A stretch of 64,000 bases of DNA, from assembly GCA_024233215.1 (NCBI GenBank), contig JACKPW010000001.1, positions 496,001 to 560,000 on the forward strand, read 5' to 3'. The DNA comes from Verrucomicrobiales bacterium (GTDB lineage: Bacteria; Verrucomicrobiota; Verrucomicrobiia; Limisphaerales; J093). Every line of letters begins with the position of its first letter. The stretch's first letter is position 1. Shown here in pieces: positions 32,572 through 42,243 of the stretch. The notes below the pieces were generated by a model, which searched no databases, was not told the origin of the DNA, and was given only the letters and a program-made list of their open reading frames with translations. The translations under genes and the position numbers were made by a program.

Positions 32572-34566
32572 ATGAACCGCCCGCTGATGCTGTGTCTCCC
32601 GATCGTATTCGCCCTGACCCTCTCCCCCTGCGGGTCGGGTCAGGATCTGCTGTCGGAACCGACACCGGACGGGGAGTTCGACGGCTGGGTTTCCTTTCAC
32701 GAGCGACCCGGCACAAGGACCCGCGACGTCTGGACGCTTCAGCCCGATGGAGTGCTGGTCTGTCAAGGCACGCCGCGCGGCTATCTCTACACCCAGGAGG
32801 ATCGCGGGGACTTCTCGGTGAGCTTCGAATGGCGGTGGCCGGCGGATTCGAAAGCCGGGAAAGGCGGATTGCTCTTGCGCACAACCGGGGAAAACAAGAT
32901 CTGGCCCCGCTCGCTGGAGGTCCAGTTGAACGCCGGCGAGGCGGGCGACTTCTGGGCCATCGGTGGCTACGGCCTTTCCGCGGAACCCGACCGGACGGAA
33001 CGAATCAGCAGCGACCAACTCGGCCCCCTGATCCACGTGAAGAAGCTCCGGGCAATCGAAAAACCCACAGGCGAGTGGAACCACGGTTTCGTCCAAGTGA
33101 GGGGGGGCGAGGTCACGGTCTGGATGAACGGCGAACTCGTCAACCACGCCACGGATTGCGACGTCACACCCGGCAAGCTGGTTCTCACTTCCGAGGGATC
33201 GGCAATCCAGTTTCGCAACCTCCACCTCGAACCGATGCTCTCGGAGATCCACACCGCACCCCACGCGGAACCAGCCGACCCAGACCTGCGATCCAATGAT
33301 TATCAGGTATGGGCGAACGGCCAGACAGTGGCGGTGTATCGAGCCCGCACCCTGGATGCGCCCTTCGCTGACAAGGAATGGAACTACGGGGGACCGTACT
33401 CCTTCGCGAACTTCGACATGGCCGGGCCGGTTGAGGTGCGGGTCTCGTCCGCGAAATCGCTTAAGGACTCAGTGCTTCGCCCGGCCCATCCGGACGTGGC
33501 GATGCGCGTGCTGGACGAACACACGCTCAGTCTTTCGATGCGGAGTCCACGCAAACTCAGCCTGGAGCCGCACGGCAGGAGTGGCCCTCTGTTGCTGTTC
33601 GGCAACCCGCTTGAGATGAACCCGCCCAAGGACGCCGATGCCAATGTGCTCTACTACGGACCGGGCATTCATCAGGCGGGCCGAATCGATGTGGGCAGCG
33701 GGCAGACTCTCTATCTCGCCGACGGGGCCGTCGTGAAGGGTGCGGTGGCGGCGGAGGGCAATGACATTCGCATCCTCGGTCGCGGCATCCTGGATGGGTC
33801 GGACTACGAATGGCGGAAGGGCCCCTACAACGTCACCCTCGGCATCCACGGCACCAACGTGCTCGTGGAGGGCATCACCATCCGTGGCTCCCCCCATTGG
33901 ACCATCGTCCCGCGCCACAGCCGCCACGTGACGGTCCGCAACGTAAAGCTGTGCGGCTCGCGCGTCCAAAACGACGACGGCATCAACCCCTGCAATTCTC
34001 AGGAAGTGCGGATCATCGACTGCTTCATCCGCAGCGACGACGATTGCGTGGCGATGAAGGGTCTGGATTTCAACGGGGAGAACAACAACGTGGAGCGCGT
34101 CACGGTGGAGGACTCGATCCTCTGGTGCGACCGCGCCCGCATCTTCCTGCTGGGTCATGAGAGCCGCGCCGAGTACATGCGCCACATCGTGCTGCGCAAC
34201 CTCGACATCATCCACTTCACCATGACGCCCTTCCTTTTCGAACCGGGCGAGGAAATGCGCCTGGAAGACGTCACCGTCGACAACGTCCGCCTTCACGGCG
34301 AGGGCCAGAGGTCGTTCATCCGACTGAAGCCGGTGGTGAATCAGTACATGCGCAACCAGGTTCCCGGCCACGTGCGCAACGTGACCTTCCGCAACGTCAC
34401 CCTCACCGGCGAACCGGGCGAATACCTGGTCCAACTCGAAGGCGCGGATGCCGGACATCGCGTGGTGAGTGTGCGGTTCGAGAACGTGTCGGTCCGCAGC
34501 AGACCGCTGACAGCGGAGTCGCCGGAGCTGCGAGTCGGGCAGCAGGTGGAGGGAGTGGAGTTCTGA
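32572..34566 (+). CDS. Secreted DUF1080 + GH28-like right-handed beta-helix protein
   Basis: A 664-residue protein with a signal peptide (about 1-24). Residues about 30-222 are a DUF1080/3-keto-disaccharide hydrolase-like concanavalin fold (W-V-S-F-H-E-R, G-G-L-L-L-R-T, W-N-H-G-F-V, V-W-M-N-G-E). A linker domain is followed by a right-handed beta-helix (about 390-640) with N-D-D-G-I-N and S-D-D-D-C-V-A-M-K-G, like the catalytic Asp residues of GH28 polygalacturonases. The usual G-H-G is G-H-E here. It probably acts on an extracellular plant or algal polysaccharide. The substrate is not clear. The ATG at 32572 is the one that gives a signal peptide. Confidence 0.82.
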   Translation: MNRPLMLCLPIVFALTLSPCGSGQDLLSEPTPDGEFDGWVSFHERPGTRTRDVWTLQPDGVLVCQGTPRGYLYTQEDRGDFSVSFEWRWPADSKAGKGGLLLRTTGENKIWPRSLEVQLNAGEAGDFWAIGGYGLSAEPDRTERISSDQLGPLIHVKKLRAIEKPTGEWNHGFVQVRGGEVTVWMNGELVNHATDCDVTPGKLVLTSEGSAIQFRNLHLEPMLSEIHTAPHAEPADPDLRSNDYQVWANGQTVAVYRARTLDAPFADKEWNYGGPYSFANFDMAGPVEVRVSSAKSLKDSVLRPAHPDVAMRVLDEHTLSLSMRSPRKLSLEPHGRSGPLLLFGNPLEMNPPKDADANVLYYGPGIHQAGRIDVGSGQTLYLADGAVVKGAVAAEGNDIRILGRGILDGSDYEWRKGPYNVTLGIHGTNVLVEGITIRGSPHWTIVPRHSRHVTVRNVKLCGSRVQNDDGINPCNSQEVRIIDCFIRSDDDCVAMKGLDFNGENNNVERVTVEDSILWCDRARIFLLGHESRAEYMRHIVLRNLDIIHFTMTPFLFEPGEEMRLEDVTVDNVRLHGEGQRSFIRLKPVVNQYMRNQVPGHVRNVTFRNVTLTGEPGEYLVQLEGADAGHRVVSVRFENVSVRSRPLTAESPELRVGQQVEGVEF

Positions 34567-34591
34567 AGTGCTGAAACAATGAAACTCCTCC

Positions 34592-35206
34592 ATGAAAACG
34601 TGCGCCTATTGTGGACGGGAGAATCGGGATGACGCCCGCTGCTGTTGCGAGTGTGGAACCGCCGAGTTCAAGGAGCAGACCTCGACCGCGGTGCCCGACA
34701 CGTTCGCTAAACCACGGGGATCGCCTGCGACCCACGCCGTGGCGACAACAGGGATTCCGGAGCCGGTTTCAGGAGTCGAACGCGAGACGGAGATCTCTGC
34801 CACGGGTAACACGGACGACGATGAGACCGTGCTCTGCACTTACTGTGTCCGCCTCAACTCGTCCCAAGCCATCTGGTGCTGCGAGTGCGGGGCTTCCATC
34901 AGCTACGCCTCCATCGTGGGACCGGTTGATGCCGCCTACGCCTCGGGCTTCATGTGGCGCGGGGCGTTGCGAGGCCGGCCTCGGTTCTTCGTGCTGTTCG
35001 GGACCTGGGCATTGTTCTTTCCCCGGTTGATGCTGAGTCTGCTCGCGCTGATCTGTGCTCCCTTGACCGGCGTGCGCGACGTTGCCGCGGCCGTCTTGTA
35101 CCTCACCGCGTTGGGGAACGGCGCCATCGCGCTGGCCATGCTCTCCAAGGTGACGAGCAACTACGCGACAAGCCCCCCAACGTGCTCGGGTCACATGCCC
35201 CATTGA
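34592..35206 (+). CDS. Double zinc-ribbon membrane protein
   Basis: A 204-residue protein. Two C-x2-C...C-x-C/C-C-x2-C zinc ribbons are seen: C-A-Y-C-G...C-C-E-C-G (about 4-22) and C-T-Y-C...C-C-E-C-G (about 82-100). An acidic, Thr-rich linker separates them. Two hydrophobic segments follow (about 131-152 and 160-185). Such proteins are usually membrane-anchored regulatory or scaffold factors; no specific role can be assigned. The gene starts 25 bases after the DUF1080 gene and may be co-transcribed with it. Confidence 0.75.
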   Translation: MKTCAYCGRENRDDARCCCECGTAEFKEQTSTAVPDTFAKPRGSPATHAVATTGIPEPVSGVERETEISATGNTDDDETVLCTYCVRLNSSQAIWCCECGASISYASIVGPVDAAYASGFMWRGALRGRPRFFVLFGTWALFFPRLMLSLLALICAPLTGVRDVAAAVLYLTALGNGAIALAMLSKVTSNYATSPPTCSGHMPH

Positions 35207-35273
35207 CCACGCTCCCACGCGCCACGACTTCTTGAACATCGGACTCCATCAGACACCCCAAAACCCCGATCTC

Positions 35274-36509
35274 ATGCGAACGCTCCTTTCCGTCCTTCCC
35301 GTCGCTTCCGTCCTCTTTCTGCCCGGCTCGCACGCCACCCAATCGCCCAGCGACGCGCATCCTCAGACCCTCCCCCAGGCCGTCGCCTGGCTGGAAAAAG
35401 AAGCCCACCGCATCATCCGGGCCTCGCAGCGCGAGATGGCCGACGGCACCGCCGCCTTCCCACCACAAGTCGGCCTCGGCTATGAAGCCTTCTGGCTGCG
35501 CGACTACGAATACACTCTCGAAGGCTCCGACGCCTCCTACACCGACCAGGAACTCACCGACGCCTGCCGCCTCTTTGTCCGAAGCATGCGCGCGGATGAT
35601 GCGGCGGTGGATTGTGTGAAATTCGACGGGACCCCGATCTACAAACCGGGCTTCGGCACGATGGGCACAAATCCCGTGGCCGACGGCAGCCAGTTCACCG
35701 TCGGCGTGGCCTGGCACACCTGGCAACGCACGAAGGACGCGAAGCTGCTGGCAGAGATCCTCGATCCGCTCGTGCGCACGATGCGCGCTGTCCCGCGCAA
35801 TCCCGAAAGCGGTCTCGTCTTCATCCAACCCGGGCCGGATTGGGACCGCTGCCCCTACGGCTTCACCGACACCGTCCGCAAGGAGGGCGAGGTGCTGTTC
35901 TGCTCTCTGCTGTACGTACAAGCCGGCCGCCAGGTGGCCGATCTCATGACCGCTGCGGGGCGTGAAACCCAGGCGCGTGATTCGCGGAAGGAAGCGGAGC
36001 GCGTTGCGGCCAGCATTCGTCGAACGTTCTGGGATGCCGACCTCGGCTTGTTCCGCGCCGCCACGGTCACGTGTCGCGAACCGGACATCTGGGGATCGGC
36101 GTTCGCGGTTTATCTCGGGATTGCCGACCGGGCGCAATCACTGGCCGTCGCGCAATACTTCCAGTCGCATTACCGGGAACTGGTGTTGCACGGCCAACTC
36201 CGGCATCTGCCCGGCGGCGTCTATTGGGAGCAGGCCCGCGCGAAGGACGAGTATCAGAACGGCGCCTACTGGGCCACGCCGGTCGGGTGGTTCGTTTACA
36301 CGCTCGATCTCACGGCCCCCGCGCTGGCGGACCAAACCATCTTGGACCTGGTCGCCGATTTCCAGGAGCAGGGTGCCTGCGAGTGGATCAACCGGAACAA
36401 GCGCGTCTTGCCCAACTACCTCGCCAGCGCCGCTCTGCCCCTCGACGGCATCCGCGCCATGATCGCCCGACGAGAGAGGGCGCTGGCCACCGGGGTCGGA
36501 CCTGAGTAA
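35274..36509 (+). CDS. Secreted six-hairpin (alpha/alpha)6 glycosidase-like protein
   Basis: A 411-residue protein with a signal peptide (M-R-T-L-L-S-V-L-P start, cleavage probably after S-H-A). The body is helical with repeated aromatic-acidic loops (F-W-L-R-D-Y-E-Y, D-W-D-R-C-P-Y-G-F, G-A-Y-W-A-T-P-V-G-W) typical of six-hairpin glycosidases. Asp residues in W-L-R-D-Y and P-D-W-D are candidates for catalysis. ATG 35274 is preferred over a TTG at 35232 because of the signal peptide. It is likely a polysaccharide- or oligosaccharide-active enzyme; the substrate is unknown. Confidence 0.72.
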   Translation: MRTLLSVLPVASVLFLPGSHATQSPSDAHPQTLPQAVAWLEKEAHRIIRASQREMADGTAAFPPQVGLGYEAFWLRDYEYTLEGSDASYTDQELTDACRLFVRSMRADDAAVDCVKFDGTPIYKPGFGTMGTNPVADGSQFTVGVAWHTWQRTKDAKLLAEILDPLVRTMRAVPRNPESGLVFIQPGPDWDRCPYGFTDTVRKEGEVLFCSLLYVQAGRQVADLMTAAGRETQARDSRKEAERVAASIRRTFWDADLGLFRAATVTCREPDIWGSAFAVYLGIADRAQSLAVAQYFQSHYRELVLHGQLRHLPGGVYWEQARAKDEYQNGAYWATPVGWFVYTLDLTAPALADQTILDLVADFQEQGACEWINRNKRVLPNYLASAALPLDGIRAMIARRERALATGVGPE

Positions 36510-36552
36510 GCGATTGATCGAGAACACCCTGCGAGCGGCTGGCCACCCCGCT

Positions 36553-37311
36553 TCAGGGCTTGGATCCTGTTTCCGTTGGTCCATCTGCGGTATAAGGAAG
36601 GACCGCCTCCCGCAGCACCCATTCGCCGTCTCCAGCACCCGGACCGATCTCTAGTTTCTGCCGTCCCTTGATCCGTGTTGCCAGTCCCCGCACGAATCCT
36701 TCGGACCCCACCGCAACGGCCTCAGTCCAGCGAGGATCTCGTCGCATCTGATCCTTGGCGATCCTCTCGTTGATCATCTCCTCGTAGTGCCCCCGAAAAT
36801 CCTCGACCGTCACCCCTCCCAAAAGAGCCAGGACCCGCGCAACATCGAGGATGCGGTATCTTTGTCGCACACCCACCAGTTCGTGGTAACCACACCACGA
36901 CCAATCCCGGGGGTGCGCAACCACACCACAGCGCACCATGTTCAATGCGATGTAGACCATGCATGCCATCAAATGCCGTCCCGACTCGATCATCGTCGAA
37001 TGAAAACGATCCCCCCAGTAGGCTCCGGTCCGGTCCTTTCGTCGATTGTAGCTCTGCGCGAACTCCCCCTCCACCCTCTGCATTAGCAGGCTGATTTGCG
37101 CAGTATCTTCCGAACATGCCAGCAGGTGAACGTGGTTGCTAGTCACGCAGAAATCGAGAAGCGAAACCTCGGACCGCCGGACCACCTTCCGCAGTTTGGT
37201 GCGGTAGACGGTCCGATCACGAGCGAACTTCAACAGGAACCGCCGGTCGTGACAGCGGTGAGTCAGGTGGTAGACCTGACCTGGAACGAAGTACCGGTTC
37301 GCCCGTGGCAT
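36553..37311 (-). CDS. REP-associated tyrosine transposase (RAYT, Y1/TnpA_REP family)
   Basis: A 252-residue single-stranded-DNA transposase. The HUH motif is N-H-V-H-L-L. The catalytic Tyr is probably in the Y-I-A-L-N-M-V segment that matches Y-I-x-x-N-P-V of the family. The start has the usual M-P-R-A-N-R-Y and G-Q-V-Y-H-L-T-H-R. RAYTs are domesticated transposases that mobilise or maintain REP palindromes. No clear copy of the 153-bp element described at 61.2 kb lies beside this one; it is also quite different in sequence from the second RAYT at 62002. Confidence 0.88.
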   Translation of the reverse strand: MPRANRYFVPGQVYHLTHRCHDRRFLLKFARDRTVYRTKLRKVVRRSEVSLLDFCVTSNHVHLLACSEDTAQISLLMQRVEGEFAQSYNRRKDRTGAYWGDRFHSTMIESGRHLMACMVYIALNMVRCGVVAHPRDWSWCGYHELVGVRQRYRILDVARVLALLGGVTVEDFRGHYEEMINERIAKDQMRRDPRWTEAVAVGSEGFVRGLATRIKGRQKLEIGPGAGDGEWVLREAVLPYTADGPTETGSKP

Positions 37312-37452
37312 GCGCCAATCCTACACCCAACGAGCGTTTACTACATCAAAGAATTGGGATAAGAACTAGGGTGCAAGGGTCGCAGTAGCGCCCCTGCAAC
37401 CCCCAACCCCTTCCAAACAAGCACCTTGCCCAGGTCCGACCCCGAGGCCCTG

Positions 37453-39495
37453 CTACTGGATCAACCGATAGAATTTCGCTTCGCCTTCGATGGTTTGGGT
37501 GACCACGTTGCTCCCGTCCACCACCTCCGGTACTTCCACCACCGGGGCCCACTGTGGATCAGTCAGACTGGTCGTCTCCTGAAGCACAAACCCCATCGCC
37601 TCCGCCGGCCATAGAATCCGAATGTCGCCACCCTCACGCACGGCGGTCAGCATGATGTCATCAGGCGGTGGTTTGCAGCCCTCGAGCAGGTTCACGCCCG
37701 CCAATGGGCCGCACGGCCGGATGACAGCGTACTTGACGTTGGTGAAGAAGATCTTGTCCCCCACGAAGAACCGGGCGGCCGCCTGCGGCCCCTGATTCAC
37801 ACCGTTGAATTTCACGTTCGGAATCTCCCAATAGGCCGTGCGCCACGTATCCGTCCCCTCAATCGCCACCGCCACATCCCCGGAGGTGAAACCCAGCGTG
37901 AGCGAACCGTTGACCTCCGTCTGGTAAACCTCGGGCCGGAACAGCGCACCGGTCAACGCGGGGTCGTCGTAGTAGGTCACACAAATGGCGAGGTGGGCGG
38001 GCGGTTGCGAATTCGGTCCCAACGCCTCGTCGAGAATCGCGAAGTTCAAGTAGTGATGCTGGAAGCCCGGGGTGCCGTCGTCATGAGCGGGCCGTACGGC
38101 CATGCGACGATCTCCCGCCGGACCGGCTTCCTCAATGATCATCTCCTGGTCCCCCCCGCTGCTCCCGGCCGCCAACCCGTCGTTGAGGCCCGACTGGAGG
38201 TCGAGTTCCACGTAGTTGCCGTAGGCGTCCGTGCAAATGTTCGGATCGGCCACACAATCCTCCAGTGGATCCACCCCGGCCAGGGGATGGTCCCCCGTCC
38301 GAAGCACCGCCATCTGCAAACGTGACACCCACACCAACCCGTTCTCCGAAATGAACCGCGGCCCCGCTGTCAACCCCCCGGCATTCACCCCGAACAGGTT
38401 CACCCCCGGCACCGTGAACGAGCGGCGAATCCACTGGCCGCTTCCCGCCATCACATGCCGGCTGGCCGCCGGGGCAACCGCCACACCGCCCAGTGCGTCG
38501 GTGGCATAGGCCTCCGGTCCGAACCGCACATTCGCCCCGGCGAACAGCGGATCGTCATAGAACTCCACGCAGACCTTGACCGTGCGCGGATCGTTGCACG
38601 GCTGCCCCAGGTAATTGCCGGTGATGCCGAAGTTCAGGAAGCTCCCGGTCGGCGCCACGGCCCGCCGCTGGTCATCCGCCGGCCCAACGTCGTCCGCATA
38701 CATCACCGTCTGGTCCCCGTCATCGAGGACAACCAGGTGATCCGAGGTCCCGGCGTCGATGTCGATCCCAACGAGGTTCGTTTCGGGCTCCGGGTCACAA
38801 GCGTCCGCCGGCAGGAACTTGTTGACCTGCTCCGGTTCCCCGAAGGCGCCCTGCGATCCGAAGGCAATCACGCGCACGATCAGCCCCGGCACCCCCTCGA
38901 AACGGATGGTGCCCCCGTTCACGCCACCCGCCGAGTAATCCCCGGCGGCGTTCCCCGGAATGCTGCCGATGTAGCGTTCGCCATCCAGTGGACGCGGGTC
39001 GTTGGGAATCCGGAACAGCACCCAGTTCCATTTCCCGTTCTTCACCCCGGCCGGTATCTGCCCCCCCACGGGGAAGTTCAAGTCCGGCAACACGCCGGTG
39101 AGGAAGGTGTAATCCCGCGGCTCCCCCGCCGCGTTCAGCAACGCCTCGTTCCCATAGACCTGGACCAGGATGTCGATGACCGGCTGCGTCGCCCAATCCT
39201 GGTAGAAAGTGTCCGCCACATTGAGGAAGTTTCCGGTCACCTGCTTCCCGTGATGCCCCCCGATCGTGATGTCCTCGGTCACCTGATCCCCACCGGTCCG
39301 GATCTGCAGCATGTCACTGTACCACAGCGCCCCCAGCGGATAGAACAGGCCTTCGGTATCCACGAAATGCACCGTGGCATTCGGATCGACCGAAGCCGGC
39401 CAGTCCTCCGGACTGTACGGGCCCTCGGTCGCGAGGAGTGCAGGCAGGAACAGGCCGGCCACAACCGACCCACAGAGGAAATGCGTCGTTTTCAT
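37453..39495 (-). CDS. Secreted beta-sandwich protein with duplicated module
   Basis: A 680-residue exported protein (signal peptide about 1-22). Residues about 25-220 form a unique N-terminal domain. Two similar modules follow (about 225-410 and 415-610), each with a C-V-x-F/Y-Y-D-D-P strand, a W-I/R-R/T segment and a C-terminal P-L-A-G-V-x-x-L-E-x-C. The tail has W-A-P-V and ends F-Y-R-L-I-Q, the C-terminal module shared by several proteins here. No enzyme motif is visible; binding or structural function is inferred. It is divergent from the DUF5010 gene with 72 bases between starts, and its module resembles one in that neighbour. Confidence 0.75.
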   Translation of the reverse strand: MKTTHFLCGSVVAGLFLPALLATEGPYSPEDWPASVDPNATVHFVDTEGLFYPLGALWYSDMLQIRTGGDQVTEDITIGGHHGKQVTGNFLNVADTFYQDWATQPVIDILVQVYGNEALLNAAGEPRDYTFLTGVLPDLNFPVGGQIPAGVKNGKWNWVLFRIPNDPRPLDGERYIGSIPGNAAGDYSAGGVNGGTIRFEGVPGLIVRVIAFGSQGAFGEPEQVNKFLPADACDPEPETNLVGIDIDAGTSDHLVVLDDGDQTVMYADDVGPADDQRRAVAPTGSFLNFGITGNYLGQPCNDPRTVKVCVEFYDDPLFAGANVRFGPEAYATDALGGVAVAPAASRHVMAGSGQWIRRSFTVPGVNLFGVNAGGLTAGPRFISENGLVWVSRLQMAVLRTGDHPLAGVDPLEDCVADPNICTDAYGNYVELDLQSGLNDGLAAGSSGGDQEMIIEEAGPAGDRRMAVRPAHDDGTPGFQHHYLNFAILDEALGPNSQPPAHLAICVTYYDDPALTGALFRPEVYQTEVNGSLTLGFTSGDVAVAIEGTDTWRTAYWEIPNVKFNGVNQGPQAAARFFVGDKIFFTNVKYAVIRPCGPLAGVNLLEGCKPPPDDIMLTAVREGGDIRILWPAEAMGFVLQETTSLTDPQWAPVVEVPEVVDGSNVVTQTIEGEAKFYRLIQ

Positions 39496-39567
39496 GGTGT
39501 TGCGCTGAAGAAGGTCCACAATTAGCGCTTGCCTGGCGGAAAAGCAAACCAAAGATTCGCGTCAGCC

Positions 39568-42096
39568 ATGCCTGCGCAAGTCCACGTTCCATCCTCCACC
39601 CCGCGAGCACCACGCCCCGGCACTTCCCGCCTCACAAGCCCCCCGTTCTGGGGCCTCCTCGCGCTGGCCCTCTGCCTTCCAATCACCCCGGGCCGGACCG
39701 TCTCTGCCGCGGAAATCAACCCACCGCTCGGGCCCTACGTCAACCTCGCGGAACGGCACTTCGAGAACGTCCCTACCTACGCCGCCACCAACCGGCTCGT
39801 CTTCACCCCCTACTTCTACTGGTACGACAGTTACACCCAGGCCCACCTGCTCAACGGCGACGGTTCCGATGCGCTCACCGACCATCCGCCCACGCTCCAG
39901 GACTTCAGCTATCGATCGGAAGCGTGGCACGCCGGCGAACTCCGCGACATGATCGCGGCCGGGATCGACATCCTCCTGCCGGTCTACTGGGGGGAACCCT
40001 CCCAGCGACTCCCCGGCAAACCGGTCAGCGCCCAACCCTGGAGCTTCGCCGGCATTCCCCCGTTGGTCGCCGCCCGGCATGCCCTCCAGGCGGAAGGCCT
40101 CAACCCGCCCCGCATCGGCATGTTCTATGACACCTCAACCCTCCAGTACAACCAGGCCGGACGACAGATCGACCTGACCACCCCCGAGGGACAGCAGTGG
40201 TTCTTCGAGAGCATCCGCGATTTCTTCTCCCTGATCCCGCCGGCGGACTGGGCTCTCGTTGACGGCAAGCCGGTGATCTTCCTCTACAGCGCCGCCTTCG
40301 CCAGTGCCCATGACCAGACCTGCATCGACGCCCTGCGCACCGCGTTTGCCGCCACCTTCTCGCGCGAACCGTACATCGTCCGCGAGATCTCCTGGAACGT
40401 CGCCTCCGATCAGGTCTATGCCTGGGGCGGCGCCCTCGGCTTGAAGAACCCGGGCGTCGCCTCGCTCGGCCCCGGCTACGATCATTCCGCGGTGCCCGGT
40501 CGCACCCCGCTCGTGGTGGATCGCGAGGACGGCGCCTTCTTCGAGCGCAACTGGGTCCGCTTCCTGCGGCGTCCGTCGAATTTCGTCTTCGTGGAAACCT
40601 GGAACGAATACCACGAAGGCACCGACATCGCCGCCAGCCGCGAATACGGCCGCCAATACCTCGAGCTCAACCGGCAATTCGTGGACCTGTTCCGCAAAGG
40701 CGTGGTCCCCCCACGACCCCGGGGACCCTTCTCCGACTTCAAACAAGTGAGCGTGGATCTCGCCGCCGAGAACACCACGCACGGCCTGTTCCAACTCGAG
40801 TCCGGTGACGGCGTCACCGCGCCCGCCGAAGTCGGCGGCGTTGTCTGTCGCTCCGCCGAACCCACCGAACATGCCGGCCGCTACGTCTACTTCCGGATCG
40901 ACGATTCCTTCAAATGGGCCGATCGCATGGTGGTGGATGTGGCGGTGGAGTACTTCGATCATGCGGGCGGCGGGTTCACCATCGAGTTCGACGGCAGCGA
41001 TCTGTCGGCCCCGTTTCAAGGGGCATACACCCATGCCGGTCAAAACACCACCCTGCAAGGAAGCGACACCTGGAAGACTGCGGTCTATCGCCTTTCGGGC
41101 TGTCGTTTCCTGAACTCGCAGAATGGCGGGGCCGATTTCCGGATCGCCGTCCTCAACGGCACGTTCCACGTCCGACGCGTGACCGTCACCCGACTGGGAC
41201 TCCCCGAGGAGGCCGGGACAACCCTTGAGGGAAACCAACCCGACCTGACCGATCCCTGGCCGGAACGCTGGAGCCTCCACGGCAGCCCGACCGCCATCGC
41301 GCAATCCGGCGACGGCCGGCTGTCGATTGCCACCGGGTCGCCGGAGCCGGTCCTGCTTTCCCTTCTCGAACCGCCCGTTCAGGAGATCGAGCAAACCGTG
41401 CTGGTCCGACTGCGGTTGCGGCGACCGGACCTGGCGGACGCCCTCGCGGGAAGCCTGGTGCTCCACGACGCCACCTCGCCTCCGGCCACGATTCGACTCG
41501 ACTTCGTTAGTGGCGAACCCACCGGACTTCGCCTCGCCGATGAATGGAGCGGACGCGAGAAGTTCGCTGCGTACGCGTGGCGTCCCAACACCTGGTATTG
41601 GGTGCGGCTGCGGCACGCGGTCAACCGGGTGACCGGTTATCCGGACCTCTGGGCCCGGCTCTGGCCCGCCGACGGCGAAACCCTCGAGCCAATCGCCTGG
41701 CAACTTCATCTCGACTACTGCCCGCTTCGTCCGGCCCAGGGAGGGCGGTTCGGACTGCGCGGACCGGCCGGCAATGGCGCGCTGTGCGAGACGGATTTCT
41801 TCCTCGTGAAATCCGCCGGGGAGACGGCGATGCAGGTCCTGCTGCCGCGGCGCAAGCCGGCCTGGCTGCAACTGCACGCCGCCACGCACGACCTTTCCCA
41901 GGGAATCAGTCTGCTGCTGGAAGGCGCTCCCGATCAGGACTACGCAGTCCTCAGTTCGCCGAACCTGAAGGATTGGACCGAGAGCCGGGTTACCACCGAT
42001 TCCCTGGGCCTGGCCCGTTGGGAACCAAACCCGTCGCCGGCCTCGCCGGTCGCCTTCTACCAGGCCCGCGACGACGAGGCCGCAACCTGGTACTGA
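39568..42096 (+). CDS. DUF5010/GH99-like secreted glycoside hydrolase
   Basis: An 842-residue protein with an N-terminal signal segment (about 28-48). The catalytic part (about 55-395) is a TIM barrel of the DUF5010/GH99-like type, with Y-F-Y-W-Y-D, Y-W-G-E and the likely acid/base region V-E-T-W-N-E-Y-H-E-G-T-D. A carbohydrate-binding beta-sandwich (about 400-550) contains V-D-V-A-V-E-Y-F-D and A-D-F-R-I. A concanavalin-like domain and a C-terminal tail with L-K-D-W follow. The family includes endo-mannan-type enzymes, but the substrate is uncertain. ATG 39568 gives the best signal peptide. Confidence 0.78.
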   Translation: MPAQVHVPSSTPRAPRPGTSRLTSPPFWGLLALALCLPITPGRTVSAAEINPPLGPYVNLAERHFENVPTYAATNRLVFTPYFYWYDSYTQAHLLNGDGSDALTDHPPTLQDFSYRSEAWHAGELRDMIAAGIDILLPVYWGEPSQRLPGKPVSAQPWSFAGIPPLVAARHALQAEGLNPPRIGMFYDTSTLQYNQAGRQIDLTTPEGQQWFFESIRDFFSLIPPADWALVDGKPVIFLYSAAFASAHDQTCIDALRTAFAATFSREPYIVREISWNVASDQVYAWGGALGLKNPGVASLGPGYDHSAVPGRTPLVVDREDGAFFERNWVRFLRRPSNFVFVETWNEYHEGTDIAASREYGRQYLELNRQFVDLFRKGVVPPRPRGPFSDFKQVSVDLAAENTTHGLFQLESGDGVTAPAEVGGVVCRSAEPTEHAGRYVYFRIDDSFKWADRMVVDVAVEYFDHAGGGFTIEFDGSDLSAPFQGAYTHAGQNTTLQGSDTWKTAVYRLSGCRFLNSQNGGADFRIAVLNGTFHVRRVTVTRLGLPEEAGTTLEGNQPDLTDPWPERWSLHGSPTAIAQSGDGRLSIATGSPEPVLLSLLEPPVQEIEQTVLVRLRLRRPDLADALAGSLVLHDATSPPATIRLDFVSGEPTGLRLADEWSGREKFAAYAWRPNTWYWVRLRHAVNRVTGYPDLWARLWPADGETLEPIAWQLHLDYCPLRPAQGGRFGLRGPAGNGALCETDFFLVKSAGETAMQVLLPRRKPAWLQLHAATHDLSQGISLLLEGAPDQDYAVLSSPNLKDWTESRVTTDSLGLARWEPNPSPASPVAFYQARDDEAATWY

Positions 42097-42110
42097 CCCT
42101 CCCCGGGGAG

Positions 42111-42172
42111 CGCGACTTGCCAAGTCTGCCGCATGGCCGGTTGCCAAATCAGCGGGTCGCCCGAAACCTCCC
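42111..42172. repeat. Short hairpin repeat between convergent genes (REP-like)
   Basis: Between the convergent DUF5010 and RCC1 genes lies a run of small palindromes: GACTT-GCC-AAGTC and a CCGGTTGCC-AAATCAGCGG-like imperfect pair. The pattern looks like a decayed intergenic REP-type element of the kind common in verrucomicrobial genomes. It may act as a bidirectional 3' stabiliser. Only one copy is in the window. Confidence 0.35.
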
Positions 42173-42243
42173 ATCCGCCGCGGGACAGCTCCCGCAGAGG
42201 CAGACGATTACGTAGCCCCCCGCACACCCGCACGCCAGACCTC

